64,000 bases of DNA from a bacterium (lineage in GTDB: Bacteria > Armatimonadota > UBA5829), in assembly GCA_021371935.1 (NCBI GenBank), contig JAJFVF010000006.1, forward strand, positions 168,208 through 232,207, read 5' to 3'. The notes under the pieces are model-generated. The model saw only the letters and a program-made list of their open reading frames with translations, was not told the origin of the DNA and did no database searches. The translations under genes and the position numbers were made by a program. Below, piece by piece: positions 17,994-29,259 of this stretch; the stretch's first letter is position 1; each line of letters starts with the position of its first letter.

Positions 17994-20900
17994 CTATGCG
18001 GCAAAATCGAGGTAATCGCTGTCAATTAAGTATGTATGGTCGCGCATGATGGATTCCAGTTCGCCGGCAGGCAGTGGACGGCTTATAAAGTAGCCTTGTA
18101 TCTCATCGCACGCCATTGATTGAAGCACCTGGAGCTGATCGATGGTCTCAACACCTTCGGCAATGACTTTGAGCTTAAGACTTTGAGACATGGCTATTAC
18201 AGCTCGTGCAATTGCTGCGTCGTCGGAGTTGGTGGTCAGATCACGTATAAACGACTGGTCGATCTTGACTGCATCTATGGGGAAGCGTTTCAAGTATGTG
18301 AGCGAGGAATAGCCTGTGCCAAAATCATCGATCGAGAGGCGAACCCCCATCTCCTTGAATTTGCGCAAAATCACTATTGCCAGGTCTATACTGTGCATCA
18401 GCACGCTTTCCGTAAGTTCCAAATCAAGAAACTGCGGATCAAGACCGGTCTCGAACAGTATATGAGAGACATCGTCGGTCAGACTGCCATTTACAAACTG
18501 CCGACCAGATACGTTTACAGCAACACTGATTGGATCGAGACCATCCGTTTGCCATTTCTTATTTTGTGCACATGCTGTGCGCATTACCCATCGGCCTATC
18601 GGCTCAATAAGACCAGTCTCCTCCGCGAGGGGTATGAACGCGGCAGGCGGAATCAGACCCATTTCCGGGTGACGCCACCTTACGAGCGCTTCGACACCCA
18701 AAATTGCACCAGTTTTTACATCCACTCGCGGCTGATAGTGCAACACAAACTCATCGCGTTCTATTGCTTTGCGCAGACTGCTTTCGAGCTGCATCTTCTC
18801 TACTGCCGCAGTGTTAAGTGCCTCGGTATAGAACTGATAGTTGTTGCGCCCCTGTTCCTTTGCACGATACATTGCGGAATCGGCGTTCTTTACCAGTGTT
18901 TCGACATCGTCACCATCTGTCGGGTATATGCTTACGCCTATACTTGTCGTCACAAACAGTTCCTGCCCCCCCAGCACAAATGGAGCAGACATGATCTGGG
19001 CAACACGACTGGTCACGGAAGCGATTTCATTGGCATCGGATATACTCGACAAAATGATTGTAAACTCGTCTCCTCCCATTCGGGCTATCATATCGGCCTC
19101 ACGTAAATTGCCTTGAAGCCTCTCAGCGGCTGCCTTCAGCAAGAGATCGCCCACACTATGCCCAAGAGAGTCGTTTATGAGCTTAAACCTGTCCAGATCA
19201 AGAAACAGCACAGCCAGTGCAGTTTTGCGATGTTCAGAATGCGCAAGGCATTGAGTCAACCTGTCACTGAAAAGCAGACGGTTTGGCAAGCCGGTCAGGT
19301 GATCGTGATGAGCAAGATGATCGAGCTTCTGTTCATAGACTTTCTTGTCCGTTATGTTGCGCTTGATTGCGATAAATCGCTCAACCACCTTGTTCTCGTT
19401 CTTGATAGGTGTTATTGTGACATCCTCAACCACAGTGCTGCCATTCTTGCGATAGAGAGTGATCTCGCCATGCCATGTCTTGCCATTCAAGACCGACTCC
19501 CAGAGGTCATGGTAAAACTCTGAATCGTGCTTGTCCGAGATGAGAAAGTCCGGCAATTCACCCTCTACTTCGCTCAGCGTATATCCTGTCTCGCGCTCGA
19601 ATGACGGATTCACAAACTCAATGCCACCTCGGATGTTCGTAATCACAATCTGGTCGTTGGCCGCATTCATAGCAGATGTCCTGATTCTGAGGTCAGTCTC
19701 TGCTTTCTTACGTTCAGCCACTTCGAAGGACAATGAAACAAGGTCGGCTATGGATGCCGCAAAACTCTGCTCATCCGCCGTCCACTCACGACAACCGCCA
19801 ACATGTTCGTAACATACAACTCCAATAGTGTGTCCACTCACCAATATCGGCACATCCATCATTGAGCTGATTCCATACGGTTTGAAGTATGAATTTACGA
19901 AACTCTTTGTGCGGAGATCATTATTCGCATCAGTAACAGCAACCACCCGTTCCTGATCAACGGCTTTGAAATATTCCGGATGATCCACAACATTGAGAAT
20001 CAAACCATCCGAATGCCGATCATATGCACGCTCATATAAATCAATACAGACTAAACTGCTTTGCTCATCATTAAAAAGCCAAACGCTGACTTGACCTACG
20101 TCGAGTGTTCGCGCAGATGCTTCAGTAATTTCTCTTATAGCCGCAGCAAGATCACCAAGGAAAAGGACCTTGTTATGAGTAAGTTCAACCAGCATGGCCT
20201 GCTGCTTCTTGAGGCGTTCTCCGCTGTCTAGAAGGTCCTTCTCAATCTTCCTGCGGTCCGAAATATCTCTTACAGTCTCAATGGCTCCGACTATATTTCC
20301 ATCCGAATCATATAGCGGGCTGGCTTTTGCCCAACAATATTTGCCGCCAAAATCTTCCAAATAGCTCTCGCCGACAAGAATATCGCCCTCTTTGTTGTAG
20401 TTTGAATATTTACCTTGTATATCTAGGGATGGATTAAGCACAAGATCGATGAGTATGGGTATTCTCCTTCCATAAAAAGGCATAGCATACTCATTATCGC
20501 CCTTGCCGATCATCTTCCGCGCGCTGCAGTCTGTCATCTCTTCGATCGCATGATTCCAAGCAATGATCTTGCCTTCGAGGTCTATTGCAAATGTCGCGTC
20601 AGGTAGGAAGTTGATAATATCAGCAAGGCGGCGCTCTGACTCTTGCAGCGCCGTCTCGATCTGTTTGCGCCCGGTTATATTGCGGACAATTGCTACCGAA
20701 TGGCCTTCCGGCAGTGGGAGTAATCTGATTTCATAATAATTATCTTTGCCATGATGCCGAATAGAATATTCTGAAACCGCCATAGCACCGGTCTCCTGCA
20801 CCTGGGCATGGGCTTGTCTGAATTTATCAGCGACACTCTTGATGGGAATACTGTTGATGTGCTTACCCGCAAGTTCACTTAATGGCAGATGTGAATCGGC

Positions 20901-21179
20901 AGCACTGCCACCCTTGCAATTCAGAATCGTGCCACCGGCATCCATGTGAAATAGAACATCGGGCAGTGCCTGAAATATCGCCCGTAATTCCGAGTTTGCA
21001 TGGAGCAGTTCTTCCGAACTCAGATCCAGCGAATGCTGAAGCAGACGCAAGTCTGTCTCGAAGTCATGATAGGCTGAGTTGACTGCCTGTAGAAATGACT
21101 CCAACTGCTCAGGATACTGATCCGGCCTGCCAAACAGCTTCCTAAGCTGCCTCTGGAGCAGGCTGTGATACTCACTCAC
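17994..21179 (-). CDS. PAS-PAS-GAF-PAS-GGDEF-EAL cyclic-di-GMP signalling protein
   Basis: 1061 aa cytoplasmic sensor-effector with no TM. From the N-terminus: a helical/coiled region (1-60), PAS (~63-175), PAS (~185-305, ending in ISDRRK), GAF (~330-490), PAS (~500-615), diguanylate cyclase with intact GGDEF (RMGGDEF, ~700), then phosphodiesterase with EALVRW (~830), ELTESVLM, DDFGTGYSS and AEGVET. Both active-site motifs are intact, so it may make and degrade c-di-GMP. A GGDEF inhibitory RxxD site may be present but I cannot place it surely. It starts 2 nt after the FIST gene stop, so the FIST protein is probably its sensory partner. Confidence 0.95.
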   Translation of the reverse strand: MSEYHSLLQRQLRKLFGRPDQYPEQLESFLQAVNSAYHDFETDLRLLQHSLDLSSEELLHANSELRAIFQALPDVLFHMDAGGTILNCKGGSAADSHLPLSELAGKHINSIPIKSVADKFRQAHAQVQETGAMAVSEYSIRHHGKDNYYEIRLLPLPEGHSVAIVRNITGRKQIETALQESERRLADIINFLPDATFAIDLEGKIIAWNHAIEEMTDCSARKMIGKGDNEYAMPFYGRRIPILIDLVLNPSLDIQGKYSNYNKEGDILVGESYLEDFGGKYCWAKASPLYDSDGNIVGAIETVRDISDRRKIEKDLLDSGERLKKQQAMLVELTHNKVLFLGDLAAAIREITEASARTLDVGQVSVWLFNDEQSSLVCIDLYERAYDRHSDGLILNVVDHPEYFKAVDQERVVAVTDANNDLRTKSFVNSYFKPYGISSMMDVPILVSGHTIGVVCYEHVGGCREWTADEQSFAASIADLVSLSFEVAERKKAETDLRIRTSAMNAANDQIVITNIRGGIEFVNPSFERETGYTLSEVEGELPDFLISDKHDSEFYHDLWESVLNGKTWHGEITLYRKNGSTVVEDVTITPIKNENKVVERFIAIKRNITDKKVYEQKLDHLAHHDHLTGLPNRLLFSDRLTQCLAHSEHRKTALAVLFLDLDRFKLINDSLGHSVGDLLLKAAAERLQGNLREADMIARMGGDEFTIILSSISDANEIASVTSRVAQIMSAPFVLGGQELFVTTSIGVSIYPTDGDDVETLVKNADSAMYRAKEQGRNNYQFYTEALNTAAVEKMQLESSLRKAIERDEFVLHYQPRVDVKTGAILGVEALVRWRHPEMGLIPPAAFIPLAEETGLIEPIGRWVMRTACAQNKKWQTDGLDPISVAVNVSGRQFVNGSLTDDVSHILFETGLDPQFLDLELTESVLMHSIDLAIVILRKFKEMGVRLSIDDFGTGYSSLTYLKRFPIDAVKIDQSFIRDLTTNSDDAAIARAVIAMSQSLKLKVIAEGVETIDQLQVLQSMACDEIQGYFISRPLPAGELESIMRDHTYLIDSDYLDFAA

Positions 21180-21181
21180 TA

Positions 21182-22342
21182 CTAACTCTCCCTTAGTGTG
21201 GTGATCGTCATGGATTGATTATGTAAATCTGCGTCCACGCCGGGCATAAACGGCGCAATCTCCCCATACGAATAAAAACCGGTCATTACCGTCTCTGAAC
21301 CCAAAACATTGTGTACCGCTTCAATTTCTTCTTCGGTCCTCTGTTTTAAAACCAGCTTACGGGCAATACAATTGATCAGCAATGCAATCTCTGCCTTATC
21401 ATGCCCGATCGCGTCACGGCTGATCTGTGCAGCATCCACTGCACCGTTTAGTAAATGGTCGAAATTCGCCTTCATCAAGCGAGCATAACAGCCGACCGGA
21501 ACGTCGCCCGCAAAGGACATTGACTGTTTTTCTTCGTCAAATGCAAGAAACGCCCGGACCACTCTACGTTCATCACCGCTCTTCATTCTTAATCCCAATG
21601 GAAAGAAAAGGCTCATCGCCGTCAACCCGCCAGGCATCTTCCCCGCATATTCTCCCACATACTTCTTATACAGTTCTAATGCCGAACGTCCGTCGAGTTC
21701 ATATAGGACATTGCCGTCTGATTTTGTGATGAGCCTGTCCGGTCCGAATGGATCCCATCCCACAGCCGATGCATAACCTACAAACAATTTATCGCCATAA
21801 AAGCCTATAATGGCCGCAGAACCATACTCCAGTTTGCCGTCATAAATAACACAAGTCTTGAAGAAGTCCGCGCCATCTCCGGCCAGTCCGCCGGTAACCG
21901 TGACCCCTTTGGGCAAATGCTTAGTGATACCACGCACAAGATCGCTGCCATTGACACCTATGCCTTCGGATAGAACCATTGTATGCGCAAGCCCGTCACC
22001 GGCAATAGACTCGGCAAGACGCTCCCCAACCGCGAATATGTTCTCAAAGTCGGCTATCTTGACACAGGCGCCATTGACTCGTGTGTTCTCCAAGTGCACT
22101 GCCGTAACAACAAGTGAGTCATCCAAAACTTGAGTGTTGATTATTTCGCCTGCTGTTGAACAGCCGAATACTTTGGCATGAGGATATGCTTTTACTATGT
22201 CATCAATGCCGCGTTCTTCTAGAATAGAGCGTGCACCGAACAGAAGAACCAGTTGTGCCTTATTTGATAGTTCACCAGGAAAATTCGGCTGCCAGCCATT
22301 GGATTTTGTCCATTTGAATTGCTCGACATTCATTGTATCCAT
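21182..22342 (-). CDS. FIST N/C domain sensory protein
   Basis: 386 aa protein made of FIST_N (FGCSTAGEI, GGLAGDGADF) and FIST_C (GFYSYGEIAPF near the C-terminus). FIST proteins are predicted small-ligand (amino acid-like) sensors usually found with histidine kinases or cyclic-di-GMP enzymes. Here the gene is followed after 2 nt by a GGDEF-EAL protein. The start ATG 22342 has AGGG 5 nt upstream and suits family N-termini; ATGs at 22366 and 22333 and a longer frame to 22393 are possible. No TM or signal peptide, so a soluble sensor that probably binds the neighbouring cyclase/phosphodiesterase. Confidence 0.9.
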   Translation of the reverse strand: MDTMNVEQFKWTKSNGWQPNFPGELSNKAQLVLLFGARSILEERGIDDIVKAYPHAKVFGCSTAGEIINTQVLDDSLVVTAVHLENTRVNGACVKIADFENIFAVGERLAESIAGDGLAHTMVLSEGIGVNGSDLVRGITKHLPKGVTVTGGLAGDGADFFKTCVIYDGKLEYGSAAIIGFYGDKLFVGYASAVGWDPFGPDRLITKSDGNVLYELDGRSALELYKKYVGEYAGKMPGGLTAMSLFFPLGLRMKSGDERRVVRAFLAFDEEKQSMSFAGDVPVGCYARLMKANFDHLLNGAVDAAQISRDAIGHDKAEIALLINCIARKLVLKQRTEEEIEAVHNVLGSETVMTGFYSYGEIAPFMPGVDADLHNQSMTITTLRES

Positions 22343-22558
22343 ACCATCCCTAAAGCTCTGCCACATGGATATACAACTCTCCTGTGAGCACATTATATTA
22401 TCGGCTGACTAATATGGCGCTCTTCAGGTGATATGGTCAAATGAATGAGAATTATGACTTGTTGAGGGATTGCCGAATGAATAAAATTATGGTCTTAGCA
22501 ATTTACGCACAGTAAATTGCAAGTCTCGGTCTGAATTCCGTATTGAGAATAAACATCT

Positions 22559-22625
22559 CTAGCCCGCATTATTCATGAGGGACGTGAATAATGCTCTCAG
22601 AGACCCGGATTATGCGGTAATGTAC

Positions 22626-22629
<4 letters not shown>
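22559..22629. repeat. CTAG-bounded hairpin element, copy A (decayed right arm)
   Basis: The first 57 nt (22559-22615) match the left 57 nt of copy B (35187-35243) at 54 positions. It begins CTAGCCCG, contains the ATTATTCA/TGAATAAT hairpin and CCCGGATTATGC, but the complementary right arm is degenerate. It ends at the CTAG of 22626-22629, which carries the TAG stop codon of proB (minus strand). Confidence 0.85.
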
Positions 22630-25035
<2,406 letters not shown>

Positions 25036-25096
25036 CTACCACGCGGAGTAAGGGAAGTTCAAAGGTAAACGGAGGTGCATATTTCTTGTATGGAAG

Positions 25097-25336
25097 TTAT
25101 TTGAATATGAAGAGGCAATATATAATGATCCCAAGCGGCAACGATAGAGCGGCTAACCTTCTGACCCACATAACATAGTAATCCTTATCAGAAAACCTTC
25201 CAGGCATAAGCCACTTGCTCAATTTCATCCTCGACTCATAGCTTTGCTCTGCTCCATTGCCCCATATATACCAGACGCATATGCCTATCCAGAAGATCAA
25301 CCATATATGGACTAACATAAGTTCATCAATGCTCAT
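25097..25336 (-). CDS. Small two-TM membrane protein, unknown
   Basis: 79 aa. Two hydrophobic segments, VHIWLIFWIGICVWYIWG (~9-26) and LAALSLPLGIIIYCLFIF (~61-78), flank a basic loop. I do not recognise it. Support for being a gene is moderate: it fills the gap between dnaE and obg, begins with ATG, and no better frame overlaps, but only a weak GGTGCGG ribosome site precedes it. Confidence 0.5.
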   Translation of the reverse strand: MSIDELMLVHIWLIFWIGICVWYIWGNGAEQSYESRMKLSKWLMPGRFSDKDYYVMWVRRLAALSLPLGIIIYCLFIFK

Positions 25337-25438
25337 TACCGCACCAACAATGGAAAAGTGTTATTTCCTAATACTGTTTGTCGAGATGCTAAGACACTTC
25401 GGGGGTATAAACACCCCGGATACTCATCGATTCACACA

Positions 25439-28400
25439 CTATCCAACCTTAACGGTCGATTTGCCCAACACTCTCTCCACTTCTTCCACAAAATGGGTTG
25501 TTGCAGTCACTTTATATGATGTGGCGATCTTCTGACGAGTGCCGCAGTGAAACATCCAAAAGTACACGCTGCATTCGCCGGGATTGGCTTCGAGAATGTG
25601 CTTTAGTATGTCGAGGCGAATCTTAGGAGTGCCGTTGATCTTGATATGCACACTGCGATGGCCATTGCCATTCGTTTTGCCGTTGCCGTTAGCCAGCGGA
25701 GTGACCGACTCTCCCCTTATCTCGACCTCAACAGTGTTGTCCTCCTCATCAGCGGCAAGTCTCTCTCTGTGACTCGCTCTGCCTTTGATGATTACAACCC
25801 TGTCTTTAACCAGTTGGCTTTCACAATTTTTGAGGTCGCGCGGGAAAAACGTGACGTTGATTGTTCCATATAAGTCTTCAAGTTTTGCGAATGCCATCTT
25901 ATCATTTCTGCGTGTGATCTTGGTTCGCACATCAGTAATGATACCGCCGATTGTGCATTCCTGATCGTTGTCCAGCTCTTTATAGTTCGATGCGTTCGCC
26001 GAACAGTTCTTTTCGAGTTGGCCACGCATATTATCGAGCGGATGTCCCGACAAATACAGTCCAACCAGGTCCTTTTCCATCGTGTATATTTGGTCTTGAG
26101 GATATTCACCTATATGAGCATATTTGCCTGCGTCAAACCCATTAACAATTTCATCCATGTCCGAGCCGAACAAGCCGGTCTGACCGTTTTTTTGGTCTTT
26201 AAGCCTGGATGCTGCAGCGCTCATGGCATCCGGCATCATTTCCATAAGTTGAGCACGATTGGGCAGGATGGATGAAAACGCCCCCACCTTTATCAGGCAC
26301 TCCACACTGCTCTTGTTTATTGCTGACTCTGCCTGCACTCTCTCACAAAAATCAAAAAGGTCCCTAAACTTGCCGCCGGCGTTCCTTGCCGCCACCATGC
26401 CTTCGATTACGGCTTTGCTGCAGCCCTTGACGGCTCCAAGCCCAAACCTGATCCCATCGCCTTCCACTTCAAAGTCGGCACTACTTGCATTAACATCAGG
26501 CGGAAATACAGGAATGTTGAACCTTTTGCAATCATCTATATAGATAGAGAGCTTTTCTTTATCGTCCATATTTGCCGAGATAAGCGCAGCATAGTATTCC
26601 GCAGGATAGTTTGCCTTCATGTAAGCAGTGCGATATGCAACAAACGCATAACAGACCGCATGCGCCTTGTTGAATGCATAGCCCGCAAAAGGCTCCACCT
26701 GTTCATATATCTTGGTCGCGATCTTCTCAGAGACACCGTTTGCCTTTGCGCCCTGCAGGAATTTTTCCTTCTGCTTGTCCATGATCTCTTTGTTCTTGGA
26801 GGACATGGCCTTTCGCAGAACGTCCGCCTGGCCAAGGGTGAATCCACCAATGGACTGCGCAATACGCAGCACTTGCTCCTGATAGCAGATTACGCCGTAA
26901 GTCTCTTTTAGGATTGGTTCAAGCGATGGATGCAAATAAGTGATCGGTTCATGACCGAATTTGGAACGCACGAACTTGGGGATGAATGCCATCGGACCGG
27001 GTCGATACAGAGCAACGATAGCTGCAAGTTCCCTGATGGAGTTGGGTTTAAGCTCGATCACATTTCGGCGCATTCCCGCGCCCTCGAGCTGAAACACGCC
27101 GTTCGTGTCTCCCTTGCCGAGCATTTCGTACGTCTTGGCATCGTCCAGAGGGATATCCATTATATCGATATCGATTCCCTGGCTCTTTTTTACGTTCTTG
27201 ATCGAATTGGCGAGTATTGTGAGGTTCGCAAGACCCAGGAAGTCCATCTTGAGCAGTCCGACCTTTGCGATGTCCTTCTTGGCCATCTGAGCAACAAACT
27301 CACCTTTGCCGCCCTGCTGGACCGGCACGTGATCTATCAACGGATCGTACGAGATCAGCACACCCGCTGCATGCACTCCGACGTTTCGGTTGATCCCTTC
27401 CAGTCCCTTTGCAGTATCTATCAACCGCCTGACGGAATAGGTGGAGTCATATGCGTTTTTCAGGTCGACATTGACCTCCATCGCCTGGTCTATCGTCATA
27501 CCGATCGGCAGCGACGGGATCATCTTGCACACGCGGTCAACCTCAGGCAGATCCATTCCCAGCACACGCCCGCAGTCGCGCACGGCTGCGCGCGCCTTCA
27601 TAGATCCGAATGTAGCAATCTGACCCACACGGTCGCGGCCGTATTTGCCGCAGACGTATTGTATCAGTTCTTCGCGGCGGTCGTCTTGAATATCGAGGTC
27701 GACATCGGGCATCTCCACACGTTCAGGGTTCAAAAAACGCTCGAACGCCAGACCGTATTCTATCGGGTCGACATCAGTAATTCCAAGCCCATATCCCACA
27801 AGACTCGATGCTGCAGACCCTCTTGCCCCGACATACATGCCCTGATTTCTTGCAAAGTCTGTGAAGTCGCGCACAATGAGCATATACAGCGGAAATCCAC
27901 AGTCGTTGATGATCTTGCACTCATACTCAAACTGCTCTTTATATGCGCCCGGCGGCTCTGTACCCAGGCGCTGCTTCAAGCCATCCCAAGCCTGCTCGCG
28001 CATATACTCGTCGGGGGTAACATCCTCAGGAACACCAGGATCCGGCAACTTGGACCGTCCAAAGTCGAAGTCGATATTGCATCGCTCGGCTATCTCAAGA
28101 GTATTCTCCAGCACATGCGGCATATCCGGGAAGAGCTTGGCCATTTCTTCCTGGCTCTTCATATAAAACTGATCCGAACCAAATCGGAGTCTGTTGGGAT
28201 CATCAAGTGTGGATCCAGTCTGAATGCAAAGCAGCACATCGTGAGCTTGGGAATCTTCCCTATTTGTGTAGTGAATATCGTTTGTCGCGACCAGCCTTAA
28301 ACCCATGCGCTTTGAAATATCAATCAAAGCCTCATTGACGGGCTTTTGTTCGCGCAGACCATGGTCCTGGAGCTCGAGGTAGAAGTCATCTTTGCCAAAA

Positions 28401-28900
28401 ATGTCTATATACTCGCCAAGCGCCCTGTCGACCCCCTCAAAGTCATTTTTCATAATCAAGTTTGGGATCTCGCCGCCAAGGCAGGCAGTGAGCGCGATCA
28501 GTTCGTCGCCGCAGTCGGCGAGCAGTTCCTTATCCACCCTGGGCTTGTAGTAAAATCCTTCGGAAAATGCAGTGCTGACGAGTTTGATGAGGTTTTTATA
28601 GCCCTTTTCGTTCTTAGCCAGAAGAACAAGGTGATACTGTTCCTTATCCAGCCTTGGGTCTCTCTGAGTGCGATGGCGCGGCGCCACATATACCTCGCAT
28701 CCCAAGATCGGCTTTATGCCGGCCGATTTCGCCTCACTGTAGAACATAAGGTTGCCATACATAACACCATGGTCTGTGATGGCAACAGAAGGCATCTCAT
28801 ACTTTGCCGCAGTCTTGATGATGTCCTTGATCCGGCTTGCACCATCGAGAATGCTGTATTCTGTGTGGGTATGAAGATGAACAAAACCTGGCGCGTCCAT
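25439..28900 (-). CDS. dnaE: DNA polymerase III subunit alpha
   Basis: 1153 aa replicative C-family polymerase. Seen: N-terminal PHP domain (HLHTHTEYSILDG, TDHGVMYG, with its metal His/Asp residues), palm with catalytic aspartates in PDVDLDIQD (~400), GSAASSLVGYGLGI, fingers (PGPMAFIPKFV, QEQVLRIA, YAFNKAHAVCYA), tandem HhH region, and a C-terminal OB fold (CTIGGIITDVRT). DnaE1-type arrangement with no exonuclease insertion, unlike PolC. GGAAG lies just before the ATG. It is monocistronic or the first gene before the small membrane protein and obg. Confidence 0.97.
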   Translation of the reverse strand: MDAPGFVHLHTHTEYSILDGASRIKDIIKTAAKYEMPSVAITDHGVMYGNLMFYSEAKSAGIKPILGCEVYVAPRHRTQRDPRLDKEQYHLVLLAKNEKGYKNLIKLVSTAFSEGFYYKPRVDKELLADCGDELIALTACLGGEIPNLIMKNDFEGVDRALGEYIDIFGKDDFYLELQDHGLREQKPVNEALIDISKRMGLRLVATNDIHYTNREDSQAHDVLLCIQTGSTLDDPNRLRFGSDQFYMKSQEEMAKLFPDMPHVLENTLEIAERCNIDFDFGRSKLPDPGVPEDVTPDEYMREQAWDGLKQRLGTEPPGAYKEQFEYECKIINDCGFPLYMLIVRDFTDFARNQGMYVGARGSAASSLVGYGLGITDVDPIEYGLAFERFLNPERVEMPDVDLDIQDDRREELIQYVCGKYGRDRVGQIATFGSMKARAAVRDCGRVLGMDLPEVDRVCKMIPSLPIGMTIDQAMEVNVDLKNAYDSTYSVRRLIDTAKGLEGINRNVGVHAAGVLISYDPLIDHVPVQQGGKGEFVAQMAKKDIAKVGLLKMDFLGLANLTILANSIKNVKKSQGIDIDIMDIPLDDAKTYEMLGKGDTNGVFQLEGAGMRRNVIELKPNSIRELAAIVALYRPGPMAFIPKFVRSKFGHEPITYLHPSLEPILKETYGVICYQEQVLRIAQSIGGFTLGQADVLRKAMSSKNKEIMDKQKEKFLQGAKANGVSEKIATKIYEQVEPFAGYAFNKAHAVCYAFVAYRTAYMKANYPAEYYAALISANMDDKEKLSIYIDDCKRFNIPVFPPDVNASSADFEVEGDGIRFGLGAVKGCSKAVIEGMVAARNAGGKFRDLFDFCERVQAESAINKSSVECLIKVGAFSSILPNRAQLMEMMPDAMSAAASRLKDQKNGQTGLFGSDMDEIVNGFDAGKYAHIGEYPQDQIYTMEKDLVGLYLSGHPLDNMRGQLEKNCSANASNYKELDNDQECTIGGIITDVRTKITRRNDKMAFAKLEDLYGTINVTFFPRDLKNCESQLVKDRVVIIKGRASHRERLAADEEDNTVEVEIRGESVTPLANGNGKTNGNGHRSVHIKINGTPKIRLDILKHILEANPGECSVYFWMFHCGTRQKIATSYKVTATTHFVEEVERVLGKSTVKVG

Positions 28901-29195
28901 GGAACTTCCTTGTGTGATGCAATTGGCTGACAGACATCATTTTACCACAGCCGAGCCTTTTCATGCCGCCAAATCAGGAGATATTTCCTGGAAACAAGTA
29001 GCTGTCATTTTTCTCTTGACCACAGTCGCCTTGGAGTGTGTTCACACAGGACGGCTAAACCAAGATATTCGCACCTGATCATATGGTTTGGCCGGATTTC
29101 AAAACACAGAAAGTTGTCATAGGCTTCTTTCTGAAAAACAATAGCTGGAAGGAAATCCAAAAGCTTGATTTTACACACAACAATAGACACGACTG

Positions 29196-29224
29196 TTGAC
29201 AACTATCGAGAATGGAACTATCCT
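29196..29224 (+). promoter_or_regulatory. Predicted promoter of the uronate isomerase gene pair
   Basis: A perfect -35 TTGACA (29196-29201), 17-bp spacer and -10 TATCCT (29219-29224) lie upstream, predicting transcription start near 29231. The remainder of the 359-bp gap between dnaE and this gene (28901-29195) shows no supported gene or repeat. Confidence 0.7.
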
Positions 29225-29232
29225 ATTCCTAA

Positions 29233-29246
29233 TGTAAGCGGTTACA
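29233..29246 (+). promoter_or_regulatory. LacI/CcpA-type operator (cre-like)
   Basis: TGTAAGCGGTTACA fits the cre/LacI-family consensus TGWAANCGNTNWCA at every specified position, with symmetric TGTAA/TTACA arms. It starts about 2 bp after the predicted transcription start, ahead of the ribosome site GGGAG (29251-29255), an ideal place for a repressor. No LacI-family gene is in the window. Confidence 0.75.
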
Positions 29247-29259
29247 AAACGGGAGAATA

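Noticed and set aside
18120..19106. Open frame of 328 codons antisense to the GGDEF-EAL gene
   Set aside because: It overlaps the catalytic domains of a well-supported gene and has no domain of its own.
26930..28300. Open frame of 456 codons on the plus strand, antisense to dnaE
   Set aside because: It lies wholly inside dnaE, and its translation has no recognisable motif and shows the His/Gln/Arg-rich character of an antisense frame.
29005..29202. Open frame of 65 codons on the minus strand upstream of the uronate isomerase gene
   Set aside because: No ribosome site or recognisable sequence, and it overlaps the predicted promoter.
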